From Rattus norvegicus (taxonomy: Eukaryota; Chordata; Mammalia; Rodentia; Muridae): a stretch of DNA of 64,000 nucleotides. Below the pieces are notes generated by a model that was given only the letters and a program-made list of their open reading frames with translations, was not told where the DNA came from and made no database searches. Numbering within the stretch: the stretch's first letter is position 1; each line of letters begins with the position of its first letter. Shown in pieces: positions 43,296-56,231 of the stretch. Made by a program: the position numbers and the translations under genes. The DNA lies in NCBI RefSeq assembly GCF_036323735.1, contig NC_086034.1, positions 43,289,439 through 43,353,438 of the forward strand, in the 5' to 3' direction.

Positions 43296-44800
43296 GGGCA
43301 AACTTCAATGTCCAACAAGGAAAAGCTCTAGTCCTTAGGAGGCTCAACTAGTTGAGGCTAGATTCTTGGGTTGACATTTTGTGCAAACAGGCAGGGAAAT
43401 TATAATTTATATAATTATAAATATATTTATAATTAAAAATATAATATGCAGCTAAATATCATTAAATTTCCTTAGATAATAGTTATTTAGGATCTTTGGA
43501 TAACAAGTAAGAAAATATACATTTCTCTTTTTCTAATATTTTTACCCAATACCTAAGTTTAGGGAGGGAGCAAAACTGAAAGAGAGGAGATAAAAGAAGA
43601 TAGAGAGAAATTCTGTTCTTCTCCTATGACATACACAATCCAATCAACACTTTGCCTGCAGTTGACAGTGAGAAAACAATGGGCTCATACAGACCTAGCC
43701 ACTGTGAACACAAATTTCTTATACATATGTGTGTCAATAATTTACTCTTTTGAACTGGCTACAGTTTAGATCCATTTATCTTTCAGGGATTTTTGTGTAT
43801 TTTTTCTACCCAAGTTGTAAATACACTCTCTTCTCTGGGAAACGGTAGTTACAGATTGACTGTAAAATCCATTCACTTAACAAAAACCAATTCATTCCAT
43901 GTCTTTGCAAGGCATTTTGCCAGGTTCTGTGGTGAAGTTACAAAGATATATTTAAAGGCATTTCTGTTCCAAGAGATTAAAATGGATGATCTTAATAAAC
44001 AACACTGTAATCTTAGTATCCCATTAGTGCTTGAGGCCCATAAAGCACAACTAATTAAAAAGATATTGAATCATTTTAAAAATAATAAAAATCTCATCAG
44101 TCCATTTTACATACAGAGAAATCAAATCTTACCAGCCAGATTGCTGTTTTAAATGAAATAGTTGAAATTCTTAGAAGAAATGGTATGCCTCAGGCTGTAT
44201 AAGAAACTGGAATTACATAACCATTTTACATAGCATATTGCTGGTATTTTGTACTGATTCTTGTAAAATCTTGATTGAAACCAATTTGCCAAAATAAGTA
44301 AAAAGACCAAATATGAGTTAAGGAATATGTTTTCACTCAATATCACGATTAGCATATTAATGTTGTGGAGTGGCTGCTGCATTTAGTGTTTAGTGGAAGA
44401 GGATTTATTTCAGCTTATCTTGAAAAATATGTAGTATTTTCCCCTTCTTGTACTTTACATTGGATATATTCATGTGCACATGGATAACCCTCTCTCTGTG
44501 ACAAAAGGAAAGCTGAAGGACATATCTGTCACTCAAGCACAGTGAACAGATGGAATGAATATTTTTTATGTACAGACAGCCCTGAGGAACTATTCAAAGA
44601 ACAAATTCAACAGACAATTCATTCTCAATCTGCCTTCACATTATAATATGGGTTTTATGAAAATCCTGCTTTCTTTAACTGCATCTTGTGTGGAACTATC
44701 CCAAAAATTATTATCTTAATTGATCACTCTGTTCATCAAGAAATATCATGGAGTTTTATGGCTTCTAAGTAAATTTTATTATAGATTTAGGTAACTTGAA
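43296..44800. other. No recognised gene; AT-rich DNA
   Basis: Very AT-rich palindromic sequence lies at about 43395-43450. A 119-codon plus-strand frame at 43793-44152 has no recognisable domain and ordinary AT-rich composition, so I treat it as chance. Confidence 0.45.
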
Positions 44801-45840
44801 TTTTATCCTTTAAAAATTTTGAGATTATATTATAATTAAAACACTTGTCCCTTCATTTTCGTCACTCTAAACCCTCCATGTACTCCTCCCCACTCTTCAA
44901 TTTATGGTCTTATTTTTCAATAATGGTTATTGCATATATGTATATATAATCATATATGTATTTGTACATATAAATTGTTCAATTTACATAAAGTTACTTG
45001 TATATTGTTTTCAGCTCTGCCACTCAACAAACAATTGTTTTACTCTTCCCTAAGGAAAATCACCTCTCCTACTCCAAACTTTCTTCAGTTGCCTTTAGGT
45101 CTGTGTAGGATTGTGGCCTTCTGGACTTTTCCCCATGAACTTTGGCATGTCTGTTGTTGTTGTCGTCCATGTTCAGCTCCCACTTGGCCAGTCATGATGA
45201 GGATAAATGATAGATATAGCTCCTCATATTACCTGTAGAAACAATCTCACAGAAAACACCCTGATCCCTGGCTCTTAGCATCTTTCCCTGTCTTCTTCTG
45301 CAATGTTCCCTGAGCGTAAGGTCCAAGTGTGTATAACTGTGTTCATTGGGACTGGACTCCAGAACTCTGCATTTTGATTGATTATGGTTTTCTGTAGTAG
45401 TCTCAATCTGCTGAAAAGAGAAATTTCCTTGATGAAGAGTTAATACTACATATATCTCTGAGTATAAGGCCAAATATTTATAGATTGTTGTTAGGGACCA
45501 TGATATTAGTAAATGAGTGGTTGCAGATTCTCTTACAATAATCAAAAATTCACCCCCTCTTTTTAAGTGACTTTTAAGTTTCCATGGAGAGCTGTTGGGT
45601 TCCGCAAAGGTGTGTGTGTGTGTGTGTGTTACTATTACTCCCTTATGGTTATTTTGACGTGCTAGTCATTGATGTGGTTCATAGTCATCATACCTGTGTA
45701 GGACTTTGGTTTCTTCCCTCATTTGAAGCTTGCATGTCAAAAGCTAGTTCTCGTAGAGGGATAATTCAGGTCAGTTCTAGATCATAGGTGTCTGAGTCCT
45801 GTTTCTGAAGGGCATTATATCTTTAGGATAAAAGACTTAC
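44801..45840. mobile_element. Old rodent interspersed repeat, probably an Lx-type L1 3'UTR
   Basis: A familiar rodent repeat: gttttcagctctgccac, gttgcctttaggtctgtgt, ggcatgtctgttgttgttgt, gttcagctcccact, agaaacaatctcacag, ccctgatccctggctctta, caatgttccctgagc, ctctgcattttgattg, agaaatttccttgatga occur in the usual order. I associate it with old L1 (Lx) 3' regions, but orientation and subfamily are from memory. AT-rich sequence (44930-44985) and a short (GT)n (45610-45629) lie within it. Confidence 0.5.
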
Positions 45841-45915
45841 CTTTCAATTAGGGAATTATGACCAAAAGTAATAATAATATACTGTGTAATTTTAGAGATT
45901 TAAAACTCCTTGGTC

Positions 45916-48071
45916 CCAAGAGCACATCAAAACAATCATCCACCATGATCAAATAGGCTTCATCCCAGGCATGCAGGGATGGTTTAATATACAGAAAACC
46001 ATCAATGTAATCCATTATATAAACAAACTGAAAGAACAAAACCACATGATCATTTCATTAGATGCTGAGAAAGCATTTGACAAAATTCAACACCCCTTCA
46101 TGATAAAAGTCCTGGAAAGAATAGGAATTCAAGGCCCATACCTAAACATAGTAAAAGCCATATACAGCAAACCAGTTGCTAACATTAAACTAAATGGAGA
46201 GAAACTTGAAGCAATCCCCCTAAAATCAGGGACTAGACAAGGCGGCCCACTCTCTCCCTACTTATTCAATATAGTTCTTGGAGTTCTAGCCAGAGCAATC
46301 AGACAACAAAAGGAGATCAAGGGGATACAGATTGGAAAAGAAGAAGTCAAAATATCATTATTTGCAGATGATATGATTGTATACTTAAGTGATCCCAAAA
46401 GTTCCACCAGAGAACTACTAAAGCTGATAAACACCTTCAGCAAAGTGGCTGGGTATAAAATTAACTCAAGTGAATCAGTAGCCTTCCTCTACACAAAAGA
46501 GAAACAAGCCGAGAAAGAAATTATGGAAACAACACACTTTATAATAGTCCCAAATAATATAAAATACCTTGGTGTGACTTTATCCAAGCAAATAAAAGAA
46601 CTGTATGATAAGAACTTCAAGCCTAGGAAGAAAGAAATTGAAAACGACCTCAGAAAATGGAAAGATCTCCCATGCTCATGGATTGGCAGGACTAATATAG
46701 TAAAAATGGCCATTTTAACAAAAGTGATCTACAGATTCAATGCAATCCCCATCAAAATACCAATCTAATTCTTCAGAGACAATTTTGAAATTCATCTGGA
46801 ATAACAAAAAACCCAGGATAGCTAAAACTATCCTCAACAATAAAAGGACTTCCGCAGGAATCACTATACCTGAACTCAAGCAGTATTACAGAGCAATAGT
46901 GATAAAAACTGCATGGTATTGGTACAGAGACAGACAGATAGACCAATGGAATAGAATTGAAGACCCAGAAATGAACCCACACACCTATTGTCACTTGATT
47001 TTTGATAAAGGATCGAAAACCATCCAATGGAAAAAAGATAGCATTTTCAGCACATGGTGCTGGTTCAACTGGAGTTCAGCATGTAGAAGAATGCAGATCG
47101 ATCCATGGTTATCACCCTGTACAAAGCTTAAGTCCAAGTGGGTCAAGGACCTCTGCATCAAACCAGATACACTCAAAGTAGTAGAAGAAAAAGTAGGGAA
47201 GAATCTCGAACACATGGGCACTGGAGAAAATTTCCTGAACCACCAATGGCTTATGCTCTAAGATCAGGAATCGACAAATGGGATCTCATAAAACTGCAAA
47301 GCTTCTGTAAGGCAAAGGACACTGTGGTTAGGACAAAACCAAAACCAACAGATTGGGGAAAGATGTTTACCAATCCTACAACTGATAGAGGCCTTATATC
47401 CAAAATATACAAAGAACTCAAGAAGTTAGACTGCAGAGAGACAAATAACCCTATTAAAAATGGGGATCAGAGCTAAACAAAGAATTCATATCTGAGGAAT
47501 GCCGAATGGCTGAGAAACACCTAAAGAAATGTTCAACATCTTTAGTCATAAGGGAAATGCAAATCAAAACAACCCTGAGATTTCACCTCACACCAGTAGG
47601 AATGGCTAAGATCAAAATCTCAGGTGACAGCAAATGCTGACTAGGATGGGGAGAAAGAGGAACACTCCTCCATTGTTGGTGGGATTACAGACTGGTACAA
47701 CCATTCTGGAAATCAGTCTGGAGGTTCCTCAGAAAATTGGATATTAAACTACCTGAGGACCCAGCTATACCTCTCTTGGGCATATACCCAAAAGGTGCCC
47801 AACATTTAACAAAGACACATGCTCCACTATGTTCATAGCAGCCTTATTTATAATAGCCAGAAGCTGGAAAGAACCCAGATGCCCTTCAGCAGAGGAATGG
47901 ATATAGAAAATGTGGTACATCTACACAATGGAATATTACTCATCTATGAAAAACAATGACTTTATGAAATTCATAGGCAAATGGATGGAACTGGAAAATA
48001 TCATCCTGAGTGAGGTAACCCAATCACAGAAAAACACACATGCTATGCACTCATTGATAAGTGGATATTAG
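45916..48071 (+). pseudogene. L1 ORF2, copy 4 (reverse transcriptase to C-terminus)
   Basis: The segment 45971-46768 is open for 265 codons and includes SLDAEKAFDKIQHPF, RQGGPLSPYLF (Gly for the usual Cys) and FADDMIVYLSD. A stop and a small deletion follow near 46765-46785, after which the frame reopens with KPRIAKTILNNKR (46740-47261). A further deletion near 47240 and later shifts break the C-terminal part. The natural SGY end is at 48069-48071. Confidence 0.9.
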
Positions 48072-48795
48072 CCCAAATGCTTGAATTATCCTATATGCAC
48101 AAAACACATGAAACTCAAGAAGGATGACCAAGATGTGAATGCTTCACTCCTTTTTTAAAAGGGGAACAAGAGTATCATTGGGAAGGAATAGGGAGGCAAA
48201 GTTTAGAACAGAGGCAGAAGGAACACCCATTCACAGCCTGCCCCACATGTGGCCCATACATATACAGCTACTAAACTAGATAAGATGGGTGAAGCAAAGA
48301 AGTTCAGGCTGACAGGAATTGGATATAGATCTCTCCTGAGATACATACCCAGTATACAGTAAATACATAGGCGAATGCCAGCAGCAATCCACTGAACTGA
48401 GAATGGATCCCCGTTGAAGGAATTAGAGAAAGTACTGGAAGAGCTTGAAGGGGCCTCGAGACCCCATATGAACAACAATGCCAACCAACCAGAGCTTCCA
48501 GGGACTAAGCCACTACCCAAAGACTATACATGGACTGACCCTGGGCTCCAACTTCATAAGTAGCAATGAATAGCCTAGGAACAGCACCAGTGGATGGGGA
48601 AGCCCTTGTTCCTTCCAAGACTGAATCCTCAGTGAATGTGATGGTTCGGGGGAGGGTGGTAATGGGGGGAAGATGGAGAGGGGAAGCCCATATAGAAGAG
48701 GAGGGGGAGCGTTTAGGGGGATGTTGGCTAGGAAATCGGGAAGGGGAATAACAATCGAAATGTAAAGAAGAAATACTCAAGTTAATAAAGATAAA
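48072..48795 (+). other. L1 3'UTR of copy 4
   Basis: This is collinear with the 3'UTRs of copies 2 and 3. G-rich runs are at about 48646-48722. It ends gaaatactcaagttaataaag followed by A-rich sequence that merges with the TSD. Confidence 0.85.
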
Positions 48796-48809
48796 AAAAC
48801 TGCTTGGTC

Positions 48810-49074
48810 AACAACAAAAAAGAGATTTTCTCATGTCAGATTTTGTCATGTTGGGATTTTTGTTAGGTTCTCTTTGGAGTGCAATTGCAGCATTGTCAGT
48901 ACAAATGAGAAAAGTTAGATCTTATTCTTAATATTTGTATATTGTACAGCATAATGCTAAACAGATTCTGGTTAAAAATTATTGCCAGCAATGTTTGAGA
49001 GAGAGAGAGAGAGAGAGAGAGTGTGTCACAAAATGTATATTAAAAAAATCTAAGAAAATTTGAAGACACAAGGA
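48810..49074. other. Unrecognised spacer with (GA)n/(GT)n
   Basis: Short AT-rich spacer with a GA run at 48997-49020 followed by three GT units. Confidence 0.6.
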
Positions 49075-49221
49075 TGAGTACATCAATAAGGAGTACATTA
49101 TTTCAACCATTTAATATTTGACAAAAGTATATGCTGGGAAAAAAGCATACTCAACCAATAGTGTTATAAAAACTGGATGTCTACATATAGAAGAATAACA
49201 TTAGAACCTTTATTTATCAAC

Positions 49222-49272
<51 letters not shown>

Positions 49273-49560
49273 GAACTCAACCCAAGTGAATCAAAGACCT
49301 AAATAAAAAACCTGCAACACTGAAACTGGTAAAAGAAACCATAGGGAGACCTCGACATGATATAGCTGTAGTGAAGGACTTTCATGATTACAACTCTCTT
49401 TGCCTAAGAACTAAGGCCAAAAATTGACAAGTGTGATTAATGCAACTAATAAGCTTTTTTCTGGATAAAGAAGCAAACAAGCATGTGAAAGAATGCCAAC
49501 AATTAAGATAAATTATTTGACAGCTATACATCCAATGGAGTCTCAACATACTGGAAGTAT
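49075..49560 (+). mobile_element. Old L1 ORF2 fragment split by a (CA)n run
   Basis: It is similar to an older mammalian L1 ORF2 C-terminal region (cccaagtgaatcaaagacct, aaactggtaaaagaaacc, gtgaaggactttcatgat), heavily decayed. An uninterrupted 24-unit AC run at 49224-49271 sits within it. Confidence 0.6.
49224..49271 (+). repeat. (AC)24 microsatellite
   Basis: Perfect dinucleotide run of 48 bases. Confidence 0.97.
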
Positions 49561-49589
49561 AAAAAACAAAACAAAACTATTATCCAGTA

Positions 49590-52500
49590 TTTTTTTTAAA
49601 TGATCCTTGGTTAGAGTAACCCCAAGATATTTTATATTATTTGTGACTATTGTCAAGGTATTGTTTCCCTATTTTCTTCCTCATCCCATTTATCCTTTGT
49701 ATAAAGGAAGTCTACTGATTCGCTTGAGTTAATTTTATATCCATCTATTTTGCTGAAGTTTATCAGATGTAAAATTTCCCTGGTAAAGTATTTGGGCTCA
49801 TGTATGTATACTGTCATGTCATCTGCAAATAGTGATACACTGACTTTTTCTTTGCCAATTTCTAGCCACTTGATCTCCTTTTGTTGTCTTACTGCTCTAG
49901 CTACATCTTCAAGTACTATATTGAATACATATGGGAAGAGAGATCAAACCTGTCTTTTCCCTGATTTTAGTGGGATTGCTTCAAGCATCTCTTTATTTAA
50001 TTTGGTATTGGCTGTTGGTTTGCCGCATATTGCTTTTATTATATATAGGTATAGGCCTTGAATTCCTGGTCTGTCCAATATTTTTAACATGAAGGGCTAT
50101 TGTATTTTGTCAAATGTTTTTTCAGCTTCTAATGAGATAATCATGTGAGTTTTTTTAGTTTGTTTACATAGTATATTGCGTTAATGGATTTTCATATATT
50201 CAACCAACCTTGCAAAATATCTTGAGGTAACTCTAGCCAAACAAATGTAAGATCTGTATGAAAAGTACTTAAAGTCTCTCAAGAAAGAACTCAAAGTAGA
50301 CCTCAGAAAATGGAGAGATCTCCTATGTTCATGGATTGGTAGGATTAACATAGTAAAAGTGGCCGTCCTCTCAAAAGAAATCTGCACATTAAGCACAATC
50401 CCTATCTAAATTTCAACACAATTCTTCAAAGACACAGAAAGAACAATTTTCAATTTCAAATGGAAAAACAAAAAACCAAGGATAGCAAAACAATTTTTAA
50501 CAATAAATGAATTTCTGGGAGAATCACCATCCCTTATCTACAGCTATACTACAGAGCAATGGTGATAAAAAAAAAAAACCTCAGTGGTATTGCTACAGAG
50601 ACAAGTTAATCACTGGAATAGAATTAAAGACCCAGAAATAACACCACACACTTATGGACATTTGATCTTTGACCAAGAAAACAAAAATATACAATGGAAA
50701 AAAGAAAGCATCGTCAATAAATCGTCCTGGTCTAACTGACAATAGGTATGTAAAAAATGAAGATAGATAATATTTGTCACCTTTCATAAAGCTCAAGTCC
50801 AGGTGGATCAAATACCTCACATAAAACCAGTTACACTGAATCTAATAGAAGAGAAAGTGGGAAAAAGCTTTGAACTCATGGGCACCGGAGGGAAATATCC
50901 TACAAGGAATTCCAATGGCCTAGGTTCTAAGATCAAGAATTAGTAAATGGAACCTAATGAAATTGAAAAGCTTCTGTAAGGCAAAGCATGTGATCAATAA
51001 GGAAAAATCTTCCCTAGTCCATATCCAATAGAGATAGAGAATTAATATCAAAAATATATAATGAATTCAGAAAGTTAGACTCCAAAAAAAATCAAACAAT
51101 CCAATCAGAAAATGGGACATAGAGCTAAGCAGAGAACTCACAACAGAGGAATCTCAAATGGCCAAGAAGCACTTAAATGTTCAAAGTTCTTAGTGATCAG
51201 GGAATTGCAAATCAAAATGACCCTGTGATCCCACCTTACACCAATCAGAATGGCTAAGATCAAAACTTCAGGTGACAGCACGTGTTGGCAAGAATGTAGA
51301 AAAAGAGGAACCCTGCTCCATTGCTAGTGGGATTGAAAACTAGTACAACCACTCTAGAAATCAATCTGGAGGTTCTTCAGAAGATGGGAAATACATTTAC
51401 CTGAAAAACTAGCTATACCACTCTTGGCCATATACTGAAAAGATGCCCCACTATACTACATGGACACGTGCTTCATTATGTTCATGGCAGCCTTATCTGT
51501 GATAGCCAGAAGCTGGAAACAACCCAGAAGTCCCACAATGGGAGAATGGATACAGAAAATGTGGTTCATTTACACAGTGGAATACTATTCAGCTATTAAG
51601 AAAATCATGAGTTTTTCAGGCAAATGGATGAAACGAGAAAATATCATGTGAATGAGGTAACTCAGACCCAAAAAGACATGCATGGTATGTACTCACTTAT
51701 AAGTGTATATTAGCCAAAACATATGGAATGCCTAGGATACAATCCATAGCACTCAAGAAGGTTAACAAGCTGATGGGCACAAGTGAGGGTGTTTCAATCC
51801 CACTTGGGAGGGAGAAGAAAATGATTATAGGAGGCAGAAAGAGGGAGGGACCTTGGTGGGAGAGGGGAGGGCAGGGGGAAAGTGGGAACATGATCAGGTA
51901 TCTTAGGGATGGGGCAGGAGAGAAGCTCTGAGGGCCAGAAAAATGAATGAAAATATACAATCTCAAGGGTGGGGTGATGCTCTAGAAAGTGCCAGAAACC
52001 TATGAGGTGAGAGACTCTCGGGACTCAAAGGATAGACCTCAGGTGAAATGCTCAACAGTGGGGAGAGGGAAATTTTAAGGTCTACCTCCAGTAGAAAGAC
52101 AGGGTGGAACAGGGTTACCATCCCACAGTCAAAAACTCTGACCCAGAATTGTTTCTGTCTAAAAGAGCTGCAGGGACAAAAATGGAGAAGAGACTGAAGG
52201 AAAGGAGGTCCAGTGAACAACCCAACTTGGAATCCATCTCAAGGGGAGGCTCCAAGGCCTGACACTATTACTGATGCTTACAGACAGGAGCTTAGCATTG
52301 CTGCCCTCTGAGAGCCCAAACAAGTATCTGATTGAGATAGGTGCAGATACTGACACTCAGCCAATGGATTGAAGTTGGAGTCCCCTGTGGTTGAATTAGG
52401 AAAGGCTGAAAGAAGCTGAGGAGGAAGGAGACCCCATAGGAAGACCAGCACTCTCAACTACCCTGAACCCCTGAGATCTCTCAGATACAGAGCCACCAAC

Positions 52501-52755
52501 CAGGCAGCATACACCAGCTGGTCTGGGGTTGCTGACACATATATAGCAGAGGACTGCCTGGTATGGCCTCAGTGAAAGAAGAAAAACACCCAACCCTTGA
52601 GATACTTGAGGCCCCAGGGAGTGGGGAGGCATGTCATGGGGGTGGGGACTCAAAGGGGTGGGTATATCTTCTTGGAGACAGGGAGGAAGAGCAATGGGAT
52701 GAGGAACTGTGGGAGGTCAGACTGGGAGGGTGTTAAAGATTGGATCATTTTTAAC
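49590..52755 (+). mobile_element. L1 with 5' inversion (twin-priming structure)
   Basis: 49590-50205 is L1 reverse-transcriptase sequence on the minus strand (sense reading from AEKAFDK-like sequence to KYLGVTLTK). At about 50206 the orientation flips: the plus strand starts at KYLEVTLAKQ and continues through the rest of ORF2 (end near 51715) and the 3'UTR to about 52755. The inverted piece is the upstream part and the two overlap by about 30 bases at the junction, the arrangement expected from twin priming. Many stops mark it as an older insertion, and the 3'UTR type resembles 41066-42160. Confidence 0.85.
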
Positions 52756-52789
52756 AAAAGCTTTGGGTCTGAGGAAAGAATTATCAAAG

Positions 52790-53300
52790 GAAGAAAACCA
52801 TCATTAAGAAATATCTCAAAATATGTTTATCATTTCTACCAACTAGGGAAACGAAAGTCAAAACACATTTGAGAGTTTATCTTACTTCAATCAGAATGGC
52901 AACAATCAAAAAAGCAATGGGATATAATGATGAGGAAATGTGGAGAAAAGAGAACCCTCAATTGATTGTTGGTGAACTCATCCAGACACTCTGGAAATCA
53001 GTGTGGAGAACCCTCAAAATGCTAAAAATAAATCAATTATATGACCCATCTATATTTCATAGCATATGACCAAAAGACTCATCTCTCCTACCTCCATAGA
53101 TGTTCATAACATCTTTATTCACAATACCTAAAAAATGGGAATAACCTAAATGTCCTTCAAGTAAATTTTGGATAATGAAAATGTGGTATATATACTATAC
53201 TATGTAATATTAGTAAGCTCTAAAGAAAAAATGACATGAAATTTTCAAGTAAATGAATATTTGTAGAAACAGTCATACTGAATTGATCAACCTAGACCCA
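52790..53300 (+). mobile_element. Old L1 ORF2 C-terminal fragment
   Basis: It has blocks such as caatcagaatggcaac, ctctggaaatcagtgtgg, gttcataacatctttattc, aatgtccttcaagtaaa, which are the usual order of an old L1 ORF2 end. It is much decayed and directly abuts the preceding L1 3' end. Confidence 0.75.
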
Positions 53301-54137
53301 AAATGACAAATGCCACAAGTTCTATTTCACGAAGGTTCCTATTTTCACATCCTTAGATGTGAGAACATATCCAGTAGTAACTGGAGAAGCCTGATAAGTG
53401 TATTCCTCATTCTGCATCAAATAAACTTCTCTTTGTAGCAGAGTCTGTCATAGAAAATGACAACCAGTAAAACTATGGAGTTATAAAAAGAAATTCCAAA
53501 GGACACTTCTTCAATATAATTCCTGTTCCTAAAGTTCAGGATTGTTTTAGAAAAGAGAATGGAAAGATTGCAAAAGCCAGAGGAACAGGAAATTTACTGT
53601 GGAGTTATGTCTCCTGAAAATGGCAAAAGCTATATCTATGAAGCTTCCATTATATAACTGCCACAACACTAGACATGCTAGGCCCCATATCTACATGGGG
53701 AACTACCGGCCTCAAAGGAATGCTATAAGCATGAGAAATAGTCTACCCCATGGAAGAGCACAATTCGCTACCCAGTACCAAGTGATGAGCCCTAAGGCAT
53801 ATAGACTAGTAACATTATACAGACTGAGCATGTTGTAGCTATGTGTTTGGGAATATACACTTGTATGGACAAATGTATCAACAATTAATGAAAAAAGATG
53901 CTGTGACTGAAAATGAGCAAGAAGAGGTATATGGAATAGTTAATAGAGAAGAAAAGGAAGGAAGTAATATTGTAAGTAAACTGTAATTTCAAAAAAGTAA
54001 TTTAAAAATAATAAAATCCTGTAATGTGCCAACTGTAAGTCCAAAATACAAAACATTGACAACAGATGCTTGTGAACATATGAAATAAATGAACTATCAT
54101 CCATCATTTATGGATTGCATAGTACTACAAACATTTT
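53301..54137. other. No recognised gene or repeat
   Basis: Apparently unique. A 79-codon frame at 53599-53838 has no recognisable domain. Confidence 0.45.
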
Positions 54138-54145
54138 ATTAACAT

Positions 54146-54184
<39 letters not shown>

Positions 54185-54337
54185 TTTTAGAGTGCTCAGG
54201 CTACCTGTATGTCTGCAGGCCAGAAGAAGACACTAGATCACAATACAGATATTTGTGAGCTATGTGGTTGCTAGGAATTAAACTCAGGAAGCCTGGAAGA
54301 GCAGTGTTCTTGACCTCTGAGCCATCTCTCCAGCCCC
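54138..54337 (-). mobile_element. B2 SINE, antisense
   Basis: The plus strand ends gagccatctctccagcccc, the reversed B2 head (GGGGCTGGAGAGATGGCTC), and contains tatgtggttgctaggaatt and ggaagagcagtg. The tail is an expanded (TTTA)n run at 54144-54189, derived from the B2 TAAA-rich 3' end. Confidence 0.93.
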
Positions 54338-55160
54338 TACCAGAGATATTTTAATAGAATGCCTCAGTTTCTTTTTAAGCAGTTGTCTCCACATTATTAT
54401 CAAGAACATGCCTTAGAAATTATTAAAAATACTTAAAATACCTTTTATTAGTAAAAATACTGTAAATTACCAAGATGCAGATGTAATCAAATTATTATTA
54501 ATTAGTTGAATTATGCTATTTTCCAGAAATGAAATACTATTCTTTTTTAATAATTTAATATTTCTTTTAATTTATGGGAATTTTATACAATCTTGAACAT
54601 ATTCTCTCCATTATTTTACTTAATTCTTAAGGATCTAACTCTATCTTCCTCATCACCTTTTACTTCTTATCTTTATTACTGTTTTTTTCTCTCTGTCTGT
54701 CTGTCTTTTAATCTAGCTTTACAGCAGATATCCTGGTCCTCTGGCTCTGACAATCTTTCCACTTTTCTTCATGCATGCTGTCTGAGTCAGAAGTGTAGAG
54801 GTTATATTTTAAATGTATTTCTTGGGATAGGCACTTTGTCATCAGTTATCTTTGACTTTTGAACCTTTGTGGCTCTCTGTAATGATCTCTATCTGTGGCA
54901 AAATAAAGCTTCTTTTCTGAGGAAGGAGAGCAACATTTCATGTGGGCATAAGCACAAATATTTAGAATGTAGATAGAAACTATATGTTTTAGGGAAGTGG
55001 CAGTAGTATGTTATTATCTGGGTTTCATGGCCTTACCACCTATGTGGAGTTGGCTGGGCATCTAGTGCCAGACCTGGGTTACCTTATATTACAGGCACTT
55101 TAAGCATAATTATGTGACCATTGGATGCACCTGGCATACAAATGCCATTATTGTAACCTT
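54338..55160. other. No recognised gene or repeat
   Basis: AT-rich with a short (TCTG)n at about 54690-54710. An 89-codon frame at 54593-54862 crosses it without recognisable domains. Confidence 0.45.
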
Positions 55161-55290
55161 AAGAATATCTTCCTGCATGGTTCAGTGTGTAAAGCAGTTT
55201 ACAAACCAGAACTCCAGTCCTGGGACCCATGGTATTGGGGGAAAGAACTGACTCGTTCAAATTTTTCTGATTTCCACACATATGTCTGAT
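55161..55290 (+). mobile_element. Probable tRNA-derived SINE (B2/B3/B4-type), decayed
   Basis: It has the order ggttcagtgtgtaaagcag, ccagtcctgggacccatgg, gaaagaactgactcg and tttctgatttccacacatatg. This matches the rodent SINE pattern with a (CA)n end; the downstream microsatellite would be its tail. Confidence 0.45.
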
Positions 55291-55397
55291 AGTCTCCTTC
55301 TCTCCCGCTCCACCTCTCTGTCTCTCTCTGTCTCTGTCTCTCTTAATGTCTCTGTCTGTGTTTCTGTCTCTGTCTCTCTGCACATGCTCATGGCTGC

Positions 55398-55442
<45 letters not shown>
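55291..55442 (+). repeat. Pyrimidine microsatellite: (TCTG)n, (CT)n, (CA)n
   Basis: TCTGTCTC-type units run into CT at about 55397-55418 and CA to 55442. Both strands show long compositional frames that are not genes. Confidence 0.93.
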
Positions 55443-55496
55443 TTACACATTTTTGTCATTGTTGTGGTTCACAGAAATTATAGATGCATAGGACTA

Positions 55497-55590
55497 CTGA
55501 TTTATTGAGTATTTTTGCATCAATATTCATAAGCAAAATCAGTCAGAAGTTCTCTTTTATGTTGCATCCTTACATGGTTTAGGTATCCAT
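55497..55590 (-). mobile_element. Short L1 ORF2 fragment, antisense
   Basis: It matches the antisense of L1 ORF2 seen at 215-300 (tgagtatttttgc, atattcataag, cagaagttctcttt, atggtttaggtat). It is only about 95 bases and isolated. Confidence 0.7.
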
Positions 55591-56231
55591 GACTCCATCA
55601 AACATTATAAACACTAATTCTTAAGAAAAAGACTTAATAGTTAGATTTAGATTGACTCCTGAAACTCCTGTGCTTGAAGTATGTGGTGTCTTCAGCAATA
55701 GTTACTTACCTTCTTTTGATAAAGGGAACAATGGCAAGAACATTGGCCTATATTGTTTTGAGATTATCTTGGAGTACACTGATCAACAACTTGCAATGCC
55801 ATGCCTGGCATTGAGTTTTGATTATTTGTTTGTTTTGTGGAGTTTACTGAAAGTTATAGAACTTCAACTTCAATATGCACACAGACACACCCAATATATG
55901 GACACATAAACACACATATGATTTTAAGTAAATCTAGTAATATAATTACCTATGGGTTTTTCAAAAATTCCTCAGGTCATTTATATTTCTACCTTCCTTC
56001 TCCTTTGGGTTGTACTTCTTTCTTCCTCTATTTTCCATGCCAACAATGTTTTGAGACAAATCTAGGAAAAGAGACCCTACTAATTACAGTATTCTCAGCA
56101 TCATGAGAAAGACTGTCAAACTGGGTAAAGAACCCAAACCTCTGACTATCAGGAAGCTATTAACAGCTTCTGTGGACATTCCAGGGCAAACTCAGATTGA
56201 GTTTCTGTGCCTACACAATTCTGAGATAATC
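55591..56231. other. No recognised gene or repeat
   Basis: AT-rich; frames up to 89 codons with no recognisable domain. Confidence 0.45.

Larger units (their letters stand above)
45916..48795 (+). mobile_element. Rat-type LINE-1, copy 4 (5'-truncated in ORF2)
   Basis: It begins inside the reverse-transcriptase domain (aagagcacatcaaaac) and runs through ORF2 (end 48071), the 3'UTR with a G-rich tract (about 48646-48722) and an A-rich end. A 14-base TSD with one mismatch flanks it: aaaactccttggtc (45902-45915) and aaaactgcttggtc (48796-48809). Divergence is low, so it is fairly young. The lack of ORF1 and the endonuclease shows it was dead on arrival. Confidence 0.94.

Noticed and set aside
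43793..44152. 119-codon plus-strand frame in unique DNA
   Set aside because: No domain, AT-rich codon use like the flanks, and no splice or promoter context. A faint resemblance to an ancient MIR-like SINE nearby was too weak to annotate.
45192..45545. 117-codon minus-strand frame
   Set aside because: It lies within an old rodent interspersed repeat and has no recognisable domain.
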